From Enoplolaimus lenunculus (Eukaryota > Nematoda > Enoplea > Enoplida > Thoracostomopsidae): 64,000 bases of DNA. The DNA lies in assembly GCA_030248215.1 (NCBI GenBank), contig JASANG010002044.1:38546-102545 (forward strand). The letters are read 5' to 3'. A program made the translations under genes and the position numbers. Below, piece by piece: positions 35,000 through 45,607 of this stretch. The notes beneath the pieces are model-generated. The model was not told the DNA's origin. It saw only the letters and a program-made list of their open reading frames with translations, and made no database searches. The first letter of the stretch is position 1; every line of letters starts with the position of its first letter.

Positions 35000-35296
35000 C
35001 AGTGGCGGATCCAGCAAGTTCTGACAGGGGGACGTACTGGCAAATGTTATGAGACGCAAAAATTGCAAGGTAGAGACGTTATCATTTTATCACCAAAAAA
35101 GTTTTCTGAGGGCGAATAATTGTAAGGTAGGCACCTAACGATTTTATCACAAAAAAATCTGCGGGAAAAATTGTTTTTAACAAAATAATTTCTGAGGGTA
35201 AAAATTGTAAGGTAGGAGGGACCTTACCATTTTAACACAAAGAGATTTCTGATGGAGGTGTACGCCTCCCCGCCCTTCCTCTGGATCTACTAGTGT
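35000..35296. mobile_element. CAGTGGCGGATCCA-type (hAT-like) MITE
   Basis: Begins CAGTGGCGGATCCAGCAAG. The right end reads CTCTGGATCTACTAGTG (weak inverse). The interior has repeated AAATTGTAAGGTAGG and ATTTTATCACCAAAAAA blocks. A truncated relative is at 1498-1680. Confidence 0.6.
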
Positions 35297-35979
35297 TAAT
35301 ACATGTATTTATCAGAAGTTCAGTGCAAAATCAACTAAGGTGTACCGGATATCTGTTTCCGTTTGCGTTTCCGGTAAAATTCAATGTTCATTTTTGTTAT
35401 AGAAATAACGGAAATTGTTTTATTTCTACCAGAGCTGCATGCTACCTGTCGGTGCCCTCGAGTAAACGCGGTCCGGCTACGAAATGTTTTACGCGGGCAT
35501 ACCTGCTGGTACAGCATTTCAAAGCGCTGCTAAATTTGTTAATCTTTAGCCACATAAAATTTTCATAGAATCAAAGTCAAACCGAATCAACTAAATTTCA
35601 CTGGCCAACGCAAGTATTTATTAGTCAGCAGCAATCTTCTAAACCGAATATCCAGCACTAAATTGAAGCAGTTGCATGGTAAAAATCTATTTTTAGAATT
35701 GTATGTTTACGCTCATAGCAATCAGCTTGTGAGTAGAGTACTTCCCTTAGTGCAACAAGTTAAAACAACCGCTTGATGAACAAAAATTAAGGTTTGGCAA
35801 CACAAAAAACGAAAAATCGCGTTTCGGATATCCGAAATAGAAAACTTAATTTCGGATATCCGCATAAATATCCGGCAAGAATTGTCATATATCCGGATAT
35901 GAAAAAATATCCGATGCCACCACTAGTGTATATTGCAAAATCCAGCAAATCAGCGCTCCGGTGTCGTGCTGCTTCAGCT

Positions 35980-36620
35980 GCTATACTGCAACGGCTGGTT
36001 TCATTCCAACAATTGTTTTCACTCCATACTGGTTATGACTGGTTTCACCCAAACAGTTGGTTTCACTCCGATAGTTACTTTTATTCCAACGGTTGATTGG
36101 TTTCATTCATAACAGTTTGGCTTCACCCCACAATTGGTTTCGCGATTGCCTTCAAAGTCAACGGTTGGTTTTACCTCAAACGCTGGTTTCACCAATAATT
36201 GGTCTCACTCCAACGAACTGGTTTCACCAACGATTGGTTTCATTTATACTTTTGGTTTTATTACAACGATTGGTTTTACCCTAAACGGTTGGCTTCACTA
36301 CAACGGTAGCTTTCACTCCGATGGTTGGTTTCACTACAACGGTTAGCATACTCCAGCGATTGGTTGTTTCCCCAACGGTTGCTTTCGACACTTCATCGGT
36401 TAATTTCACCCCAGTGATTGGTTTCTCCTAAACGGTTGGCTGCACTCCAACGTTAGTTTCAACCCAACAACGATTGGTTTCATCCCAACGGTTGGCTTCA
36501 CTCCACCGGTTGACTCCACCTTAAAGGATGGGTTTCACTACAACAGTTGATTTCATTACAGCGATTTGTTCCATGGCGACGGTTAGTTTCGCTCCAACGG
36601 TTGCTTTCACACCAAAGTGT
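35980..36620. repeat. Degenerate minisatellite, GGTTTCACTCCAACGGTT-like units
   Basis: About 600 bp of an imperfect 18-24-bp unit built around GGTTTCAC and CCAACGGTTG. It gives several Trp/Phe/His-rich open frames by chance in two plus-strand frames. Period and sequence are too degenerate to count units reliably. Confidence 0.75.
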
Positions 36621-36957
36621 AACCGGAGGTGGAAAATACCGGTGCCAAAGTCACCAAAACTTGGCAAAGCCGAGGGTGAAACCGGATGTGAGGCAAAATT
36701 AAAGTTTTAATATGGTACTTAACCCCTTCTCACATTGAGTTACCTTAAGGCAACTCAGCGCAGTCACTCCAGTCGCTGGAGTCCGAATCCTAGCATAAAA
36801 GTAGGTTTCAAAGGAAATATAAAATATTCATGTGAGAAAGGGTTAATTTATTTTAGCAAACATTTGTAATGTGTTGTTAAATCGTTTGCATTTACGCTTA
36901 TTTTTTTTTACAAATTCTCGGCAATTCTTTCCCCAAAATTGTGCCAAATTTGCAGAC

Positions 36958-37460
36958 TGGGTGTAAACGAAACGGATATTGAAGTATAAAGCTTCAAAGA
37001 TGTTTATTTACTGCCAACAAAATTCAGACGTGCAAATGTTCAAGATTTTAACAAATTTCGCAAGAAGCATATCTGTAATGAAAAACTACGAGATACAAAC
37101 ATGATTTATAACTATACACAAAAAAGTATTTCTGAATTTAATCAGAAAAGTATTTTCTGTGGCAAATCTGGCAAGTTTTTCTGATATTTAACACAATTTT
37201 TCAAAAAATATCTGGAAAACGTTTATTTTCAGACTTTATTTCAAAACTTTTTTGAAAAATTTTCTGTTATAACAGAAATAATTTTCAAGTGTGCCTTGCT
37301 AAATTATGTTTCTTATGCAAGAAACTTTTTCTTAAATATCAAAAATATTATTTTTGAGTGTAATTTCGGACGTAAACCCACACAATTTCCGTTATTTCTA
37401 TAACGGAAACAAACCGATTTTTACCGCAAACGGATATCTGGTTCTCTGTGTAAAGTTATA
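36958..37460. mobile_element. GGGTGTAAACGAAACGGATA-family MITE
   Basis: Begins GGGTGTAAACGAAACGGATA and ends CGGATATCTGGTTCTCTGTG, with TTCCGTTATTTCTATAACGG near the right end. It is a sister of the element at 38766-39295. Confidence 0.6.
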
Positions 37461-37523
37461 CAAAATTTGGCCCATGTAAACCTCGCTGCCGTCCCAAAAT
37501 TCCACGATCTCATCGCAATAATT

Positions 37524-37757
37524 GGAGGTTTGGTCGAATTTGGGATTTTGGTATGTGGTCGAAGGTAGGATTTTGGGATATGGTCGAAGGTGCGGGATTT
37601 TGGGATATGGTCGGTGGGATTTTGGGATATGGTCGAAGGTGGGATTTTGGGATATGGTCGAAGGTGGGATTTCGGGATATGATCGAAGGAAGGTGGGATC
37701 TTGGGATTTCGAGATATAGTTGACGGTGGAATTTCAGAATATAGTCGAAGGTGGGGT
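37524..37757. repeat. 25-bp tandem repeat, GGTGGGATTTTGGGATATGG units
   Basis: About eight imperfect copies of a unit reading TCGAAGGTGGGATTTTGGGA and then TATGG. The same unit reappears singly near 37,890-37,925. It borders the telomere-like tract. Confidence 0.8.
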
Positions 37758-37764
37758 GCTCCCT

Positions 37765-38390
37765 AAAAAACCTAGGCCTAAATCTAAGATCAAGCATAAG
37801 CCTACAGTTTAGTCCAAGGATCATTTAAGATCTAATCTATGCTTAAATCAAAGCCTCCTCATAAAGCCTAAGTCTAAACTCAAGCGCAATGAGATCGGGA
37901 TTTCCGGATATGGTCGAAGGTGGGATGCTCCTGAAGTCTAAGCTTAAGCCTAAACCCAAGCCAAAACCTATGATATAGCTCACGAACCGTTTAGGATCTA
38001 ATCTAGGTTTAGCGTTTTTAAAGCCTAAACCTATGCCATTTACGGTCTATACCCAAACAAAGACTAATTCTGCTCCAAAAGCCTAAGCCTATGATTTTAG
38101 CCTGCGGGTCATTTAAGATTTAATCTATGTTCTACAAAGTGTATTTCTTAAGCCTCGGCCTAAACCTAAGCTTTAGACATAGCCTAAAGTCGATGCCTAA
38201 GCCTTTAAGCTAAGGCACCCCTAAAGTTTATGTATATCTCAAGCTTTACGCCACGCCTAATTCTCACCTAAGCCGGAACCTTGCGTAATCGCAAGCCAAG
38301 ATTGAACCTAGCCAATTCCTAGACGTAATCTTGAGCCAAAGGATTGTGTAGTCCTAAACCTAAAGCCCAAGCCAAACGAATGCTTGCATA
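37765..38390. repeat. Degenerate interstitial telomere-like tract (CCTAAG/CCTAAA units)
   Basis: About 600 bp dominated by imperfect CCTAAGCCTAAAC-like units, with AAGCCTAAGTCTAAAC variants, in both dense and loose arrangement. It is much longer than the arrays in the MITE family and has no obvious terminal repeats. It directly abuts the 25-bp repeat array at 37524-37757. Confidence 0.65.
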
Positions 38391-38765
38391 AAGAATTCTG
38401 TTGAAATCACAAAATCCGACCACGAACAAGAGGTATCAATGTTATAGCTGAGACGGTGGGATTTTCGGACGGCAGTCACGAATACAAACGTCCGAATTTA
38501 GAACATTTTTGAAGCTCAGTCGAGTTGTTCGTTTCAAAATCTTGCAGTATTCTGGAAACAAATTAATCTAGAACATCGAAATATGCTTGTTTTCGTTTAT
38601 CTAAACCAAAGTTAAAACTTTTCAAAACGTGATCTGCTCGAACGTTTAAACATAAATAGTTTACTGTCCACAATATGATTCATAACTCAGGACGATTTGA
38701 GACGCTAACGTCCTTTGATGCTTTTCCAGGTTTCATCAAACGACAGTTATGGTCTAGTTACTATC

Positions 38766-39295
38766 AGGGTGTAAAATGGATATGTTTCCGTTCTCGGTAA
38801 AAAGCGGTATCCGTTTCCGTGGGCAATGTAAAGAACACGGACGAAACGGTATTATAAACATATTCTTAAGCCGAAGCGTAACAATAAGCATATTCCTAAG
38901 CATAAACCTAGTCAAGCAAAAAATAGTCTAAAGCTTAAACTTACTCTATTCTAGTCCCACAGGTAAACGTTCCGCCCCTGATCTTTACATGGGCCGTTTC
39001 CGTTATAGAAATACCGGAAATACCGTAATTTTACGCTTAATACTAGTTATAAATCACGCGTATATCTCGCAATTCTTCATTACACATATGCTGCACTATT
39101 GTTCAAAATGAAATAAAAATTTACGAAATTCATAAAAATTTCGGTGCATTGGCCATTTTTTCTTTAAAACTTTAATAAGCACGGTGAATATTGGCACCCT
39201 GAATTGTGTTGCAGAAAAACAAGACATCTCAGAAGCGTTTATACGTCAATATCCGTTTTCCGTTTCTACAACACGTTTACACCCTGGTTACTATA
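38766..39295. mobile_element. GGGTGTAAAA/CGTTTACACCC MITE carrying a nested telomere-repeat MITE
   Basis: Termini CAGGGTGTAAAATGGATATG and the inverse CGTTTACACCCTG, with CCGTTTCCG subterminal motifs. It is interrupted at 38821-38995 by copy 6 of the telomere-bearing family with a perfect GTTTCCGT duplication. Confidence 0.75.
38821..38995. mobile_element. Telomere-repeat-bearing MITE, copy 6, nested in another MITE
   Basis: 175 bp with perfect 8-bp duplications GTTTCCGT at 38813-38820 and 38996-39003. The duplicated site is internal to a GGGTGTAAA-type element (38766-39295), giving the order of insertion. Confidence 0.85.
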
Positions 39296-39299
39296 CTGT

Positions 39300-40747
39300 T
39301 AATAGGGATATGAAACATATCTTACGTTGCTCAATCGCTGAGCAATTTTAGTCCAGTTCAATATAAAACCCGTCTTTTACATTATTAAACTACGAAATCA
39401 TTTTTATAAAATGTCATACGTATTTTACTGAAGACTTCATTTTACAACTTAACAAACTAATTTGAAGAGTAAATTTCGCCGAACTAAAACAACGAGTTAT
39501 CTAAACATTGTGTTTCCCAATCAACCATCGCTTAACGTCAGCTAATTTGACAACGCCGCATGTTTCACAATCTCTGCTCGTAACAAAAATCACTTTAAGG
39601 TACCAGCAAATCTAAGATCAATTCACATTACAATACACAAAAATAAGTATCGTGGTAAATATCAGAATGGTTACGTTTCGTCTTTTCTTTCAAACTAAAC
39701 TTAAAATACAGAATATTTAGTAAAACTACACCGCATTTCCTGCGTCTTTGTTAATTGAGCGAAGCGAAACCAGCAACGAGCGGCCCCCCCGAACTAAAAA
39801 ATTATATTAAAATTAAAATAATAAAAAAAAAAAAATATAATATATATTATAAGTAAAAATTTATTTTATAAATTATTTTATTATTTTTTATGTGATTTAA
39901 TAAATTTAACAATCTATAAAAATCAAAAATCAAAATTTAAAATTACCTATTTCTATTAATTTTTTTTTTTTTTTCTTCTTCCCTTCTCTCTTTAATCCCA
40001 CCACTTGAGTTAATGTTTTGAGTGGGTCACAGAACGAATATTGTTATCTGTTTCGGTACATTTAAAGTTATAAACCAGCTCCACCTCATCAACCGTGATG
40101 CAGTACGACGTACGCAACTTTTACAATGGTTTTGCGAAAAATGATCATTGTTAAAATTCAATTTAATTAAAATAGGAATTTTGTCAACGGCGCATCAAGA
40201 AGTGTCCTAGGGCAGGCCTGACACTCCGTCCGCATGCCAAAAGTGGGAGAACGTTATTTAAACTATATAAGTGCTAACAAAGCTCATTAGCAGTGCCAAT
40301 ACAACGGAACCTCACGCTGTTCTCCAGTCTGATAAAAAATATGAAGTAAACATGTTGACTATATTAAAATAATTATTGATCGAAATTCGAAACTTTTAAA
40401 AACTCGAGGCAAAACTAAACACTTATCCCGTTCCAAACACGAAGCACAACCAACACGCACTAAAAATACACTGCACTTGTGTGTCATAAAACCGGCTGAA
40501 AAATGGCACACCGGCTTATGAACACAAAAGTGTCTTGTTAATTAAACCTGATCTCATTTGCACTGAACATCAAGTAAGCAAACAATCTCATACGAAGATC
40601 AATTCTTCCAATGTCACCTATTGCTGACAATGAACCAAACATCTTTAAGCATTAAAACGCTGGTACAACATATGCTGCACTCTCACTTAAACATTCGGAG
40701 ACGTGTTTTTCTTGTTAGTTTCATATTTTGACATCCCTCTAGATTCA
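39300..40747. other. ARGLU1 3' flank, no gene seen
   Basis: Apart from the AT-rich tract, this stretch shows no repeat family or coding frame that I can support. It should contain the ARGLU1 3' UTR (minus strand), but I could not pick a polyadenylation signal with confidence. Confidence 0.4.
39790..39975. other. Extremely AT-rich tract
   Basis: About 180 bp of almost pure A+T with poly-A and poly-T runs (AAAAAAAAAAAAATATAATA; a T run at about 39,958-39,974), abruptly bordered by GAGCGGCCCCCCCGAAC on the left and a pyrimidine tract on the right. Low-complexity satellite, a mitochondrial insertion or an assembly join are all possible. I see no tRNA or coding signal in it. Confidence 0.45.
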
Positions 40748-43700
40748 CTACCGTGCGAGTTTAAATGACATTTTCGGTCGATTAGATCCACCTTTGTTCA
40801 AAATTACTGACTGTTCCTCGCGTTTCATTTTTTCTTTTTCACGTTTCAACACATTCCGCTCCTCTTCAAGTTTTCGCTTTTCTTCTAACATTTGAAGGCG
40901 CTCTTCGTCCTGTAATATACTATATGCTCAGGAACACGCATTATCTAATAAGTAAGCGCAAACTGGGGGGCGCTATGTTTAAACGGCTAAAACACCTATA
41001 TAGTTGCCTCGGTCCGGAGCCTAAGGCTCCGGTACTAACCGGGACCAAAGGATATCTGTAAAAAATAGAGTCAACCGAAGGGCCGCGCGGAACACACCCG
41101 GCCCCTCTTCAAACAAAAACATTTCAAAAAAAAAAAAAAAAAAAAAACACAAAAAAAAACAAAAAAAAAAACAAAAAAAAAGCAAGTGGACAATAGCGTG
41201 AAAAAGTTTGTTATTTTGTTGAAATATGTACTTAAATAAACTCTGGACCATCCATCTTGATTTTGGGGAAAAACCCTTTCCAAACATTGTACTAGATTAA
41301 AGATTCCTATCATCGAAACCAGTTTGTATTTGTTTTATACACATTAACTTCGTATGCATGATTCCGTTTGGAACTGCTAAAATTAATGCAACCCATACAC
41401 CGTCGGACAGACCTATATCACAAATTACACCCATTTTTCTTATTGTGGAGGGAAAGGAGCGTTGCGCATCTAAGCAAAATTTTTGTTCTACAGTATCAAA
41501 AAGATTCTATGCTACCTTGCCCCTTCCATTAACAATTAATGGGCGCGGTACTCACCAACTTCCGTTGGGATTCTTCGAGTTGACGTTGCTTTTCTTCCAA
41601 ATGGGCTTCCGTCTTCTGTCTCCGTTCATTTTCGTCAAACTATAGAAAAATTAAATTCCGAGCAATTAACCAATTTCTACTACATTCCCGGCATAAAATA
41701 TTCCGTCTATATTACTCAATAATCCGAGTTCGTCTAAAGCTATTGTAACGCTAAGACTTAGACTTTTCCAACCAGACCAATTTTCCAGATTTTACATTAC
41801 TACCCCTGAACCTAGACTATTTTTTCTCCGCTTACAGCTTTCTTTTCAATCGCTGCCACTTCTTCCTTATACTTGAATTCCAATTCTGTTCGAATATCGC
41901 GTTCTACGTCAATTCTGGCTGCAGCCACACGTCGCTGAATTTCAGATTCAACTTCAATGGAACGTTTTCTAATTTCTTCGTCCAATACTGCAGAGATCAT
42001 TTCTTCGAGTTTACGAGATGTGTCCGGACCGAGGATGTCGACTTCGAGATCCCGAATTTTCCTGTTACAAACCGAGTATATGATAAAAGACCACTGCTTG
42101 TATCGAAATGACTTGATTACTCAAATGTATTTTTTGTGATCAAACGTTCACACATATAATATAACACAAGCGAGAAAAATATAGCTAGCGAAAGCTACAA
42201 AACATCACTACGTAGGTACTTGTATTATCAACAGTAACGTTAATAGGTATATATTTAGCGCGTGCAATTGTGGACATCTAACGGCTGAAAGGAAATGCTT
42301 TCCAATTTCTAATGATATTGTAGTATTTGGAAACAAGTTGAACATAGGTATTTTCTACTGCGAAATACGCGTCATAATGACTAAATGCATATGCCAGTGG
42401 CTTTCGACCGGATATTAAAAATTTTACCAGATGTCTGTGATCGACCGGATATTAATTTCACACCGGATACTGGAACAGGAGCCGGATAGTGAATTCCTTG
42501 CACCCTGGTTAAAGGTAAGCCGTGATGTACTAACAAGATATAGGATCTACATTTGTACACTACTCAAAAAATGGAGACGGAAAGTATTTTACCAGATGCT
42601 GGGATCGACCGGATATTAATTTCCAAAATACTGTAACAGGGGATAGTGAATTTTGCACCGGAACCGGATGTTAACAAGATATAGGATCTACATTTGTACA
42701 CTACTGAAAGTATTTGGGTCGTGCCAAAATATGTATTTATGGATTTAAGATTAATTTTTGGTTTGGATTTTTCATTCCATATCAGTGTCCACTCAAGAAT
42801 TGCACGGAACTGCAATCGCTTCAAAATATCTAGTATTTTGACGTGCAGACAACAGTTTTACGTAGCACTAGAAAAGCATCAAATCTTTTGCGACAAATGC
42901 GAAGAACAGTTGTTTTATGCAAAAACAGATTGATGTGCTACACGGTCGGCGAAAAAAGCACCCTATTTTAAATTTTTTTGTACCAATAAAATTTCTTTAA
43001 AGCGCTATATGTTACAATGGACTAACCGCACTCACTTGGTCTTTTTTCGTTCTTTCTTCATTAACTTCTCAACTTCATTCTCTGAACCGCTCTCAATACT
43101 ACTGACACTACTTGCGCTAGCTTCACGTCTCCTGAAATTACATCGATTTAATTGGAAAGCACAAAGATTTGACTGAGAATACAAAAAATTATTCCATGAA
43201 ATTTCAATATAAAATATTACGTGCTATTAGATTCTTGTCATAAAATTCTTTATGAAAAAAACTACGTACGTATGCAGAAATACTTCAAGCAGTTTTTCTA
43301 ATTCAGAGCTATAGTGTTGTTATTGCTGCCGTGCGAACCGAAGACTGGAAAATTTTTTAACATAGCGTGACGTTATGAACGCGGAAGACCCATCATTTTT
43401 AAACGATGCCTTAAGTTTTGAACGCGAAAATGCAACTATTTGTGCTTTGTAACAATATAAATCAAACCAGTGTTTTGGGTTTCCTTTCAAAAATAGAATT
43501 TTGGGTAACTGGTGGGGTCATTCTGTTTATCAAATCGCTGTACAACCAGGTCAGGGTGCTCCACAATCGTTCGCTGACTGTGTTGGTAGGAGAAATGCGC
43601 AAGTATTTCCGGGCCAAAGCTGCGATTTGAGGAAAATTTTTGTGATTGTTTATCGCTTTTTCATCTCTTTGATCTGTGTTTGCAAATCATCGAGACTAAA

Positions 43701-44515
43701 AAAGCGAGACCGAGACCAGCCAAATCCCGAGACCTGCCGAATTCGAGACTGAAACCGCCCATCCCTGGTCATCAATAATATGGCGACCTCATGCAGAATA
43801 TACCTACTAATCACATGGTACACTACTATTAGGATATTTGGGGTGTCAGCGGTTCAGACCATGCGCCCCCCCTCCCAGAAACAATTACTGACAGATAGCT
43901 AAACGCGCCAAATCTAGTGTAGCATGCATCCAAACTATTTTGTAGCCCTGTCTATTCCTCAGCTTAAGAGATGAGAACGAACACAATACGGTGCTGTGCA
44001 ATTGCGAGCCACGACACTCCCGCTTGAAACGCAGGCATGCTTTTTTGAAGCCATGCCATTAGGCTGTTACCAGAGTTCAACGGGAATTCCTGTTGCGGCC
44101 GGAACGCAATTTCTACGGTTTTGTTTCAAATTGTTCGTAATCATTCAAATATTCGAAATTTGTCTTTGAAAAATTGTTATTTCAAAATGAGTGTTGTTGT
44201 TATTTGTTCAATCTTGTTAATTAACTGTTTCTGACGTGTATTGTTTCAAATTCCGCTTCCTGTTCCTATTCCGGCTCCTACAACGAAATTCAGTTCTTGT
44301 TCCGGGTCCTGCAAAGAAGTTCAATTCCTGTTCCGGCAAAATTTAGTTCCTGTTGGAACCCTGGCTGTTGCTTACTTTTTATGTCGTTCTCTTGAATGTC
44401 GACGGGGTTTGCGCTCACGACTTCGTGATCGCTGTCTTGAGCCGCGCCTTTTTCGGATAACTCGTGCTCCACTGCGATCTCGGTCCCTGTCACGACTTCT
44501 ACTACGCGAACCCAT
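40748..44515 (-). CDS. ARGLU1: ARGLU1, arginine/glutamate-rich protein 1 (complete, 5 exons)
   Basis: ARGLU1 is a nuclear splicing and transcription co-regulator with an N-terminal RS-like region and a C-terminal Glu/Arg coiled coil. Exons (minus): 44515-44376, 43131-43036, 42061-41836, 41639-41556, 40909-40748 (TAG). They total 708 nt and encode 235 residues; the human protein is 273. All junctions are GT-AG and the phases close. Exon 1 begins MGSRSRSRDRDRDRSG and is Arg/Ser-rich. Exon 2 is Ser/Glu then Lys-rich. Exons 3-5 form the coiled coil (for example EVESEIQRRVAAARIDVERD). The last exon ends EEQSVILNKGGSNRPKMSF, close to the invariant ARGLU1 tail. The start context (AAAATGG) is good. 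Intron 1 contains a MITE starting at intron base +13, and the 5' flank carries a 134-bp tandem duplication. Confidence 0.93.
42400..42710. repeat. Partial tandem duplication in ARGLU1 intron 2 (CCGGATATTAA element)
   Basis: A block with GATCGACCGGATATTAATTT, GCCGGATAGTGAATT and ACAAGATATAGGATCTACAT followed by TTGTACACTACT occurs twice about 142 bp apart. Related CCGGATA fragments are in the pyrophosphatase introns (46275-46400, 50870-50940). Confidence 0.65.
44071..44363. mobile_element. hAT-like MITE at the 5' edge of ARGLU1 intron 1
   Basis: 293 bp from CAGAGTTCAACGGGAATT to the inverse of CAGGGTTCCAACAGGAAC, flanked by GCTGTTAC (44063-44070) and GCTGTTGC (44364-44371), an 8-bp duplication with one change. 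On the gene strand it begins at intron base +13, and the duplicated target covers +5 to +12 of the intron, leaving the GTAAG donor intact. Confidence 0.85.
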
Positions 44516-44576
44516 TTTCAAACGTTTGTTGTCTTCAACTCAATTTACACAGGACAGGCTAAAAGAATTCATTAAG

Positions 44577-44842
44577 TGGTGTTTATAAGTGAATACATAT
44601 TTAATGTTGTCGGTTATACTATGCACTATCAGAGGTTCAACAGAACCAAATTTGACCAAGCAAGCTTAATATCCTGCATATAGCGAAAAAGAAAAATTTC
44701 AAAAGATAGCGGTGTTTATAAGTGAATAACATATTTAATGTTATCGGTTACATTTTGTATTATCCGAGGTTCAACAGAACCAAGTTTGACCAAACAAAGC
44801 TTAATATCCTGCACATACACCGAAAATTTTCAAAAGATGACT
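44577..44842. repeat. 134-bp tandem duplication upstream of ARGLU1
   Basis: Two adjacent copies of a block beginning GGTGTTTATAAGTGAATA, containing GAGGTTCAACAGAACCAA and CTTAATATCCTGCA, start about 44,579 and 44,713. They begin some 60 bp upstream of the ARGLU1 start codon, so they overlap its 5' UTR or promoter. Confidence 0.8.
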
Positions 44843-45607
44843 TGCACGTATTCAAAGCCTTATTCAAATTAAGTCAATAATAATGCTGTAATCCAACAGT
44901 CAAAAAATTGGTAAATATTAAGAAACGGACAACACCGCACATCATTAGCTACGAAATTAGATAATGGAAGGGTTGTAGAAACATGACTTAAGTCATGGTA
45001 AAACCTTCCTCAAATGCGTATAGCACTGATCAAAATTAGTAATAAGTTTACAACATGACGAGCTCCTGAAGTTCCACATCAAAAAACTGGCACTGTAGTT
45101 AAGTCAAATCAAGTCAGTAAAAGCACTGCCTTTGGAATCTCACAATTCACTGGTTCATAAGTTCAACTAGAGATTGTTGCTACACATATTTCATTGAAAT
45201 TACAAAATCCCAAAAACCGATAGCAAAAAAAGCTATCAATTGGCTCAAATCAGAGATATTTAACACATATTTAAGCTTTCGCGCTTAAACTGTTACGGAA
45301 GTGTAAGTAATTTTAACGCTATGCAAACCGGCTCGAAAACGAGATAAGGTAGGTCAAATACTAGATCGCACAAAGCATTTTTTCAGTGCACACGCATCTT
45401 GATTAATAACGCATGAATTATTTGGAAATTGAATTTGTGACAGTTTGCCAAGTTTTACAATGTTGTTAAAAAATTTGTGGTAATTAAATGATATTCATGA
45501 ACTAGCTTTTAATGTGCGTTATTTCCAATGCTAGGTGGGTATTGAGGATTCGAACATTCGGAATTCTGAAACGTTTGATGTATAAAGCTTCAAGTAGTGG
45601 TGTAACC

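Noticed and set aside
37510..37824. 104-codon minus-strand frame with repeated PRSHLP-like peptides
   Set aside because: Explained by the 25-bp tandem repeat, whose period is not a multiple of three in all units; no start context or splice sites.
41021..41313. Phe-rich open frames in ARGLU1 intron 4 with poly-A tract
   Set aside because: They come from the A/C low-complexity tract at 41127-41180 read on the minus strand; spliced out of ARGLU1.
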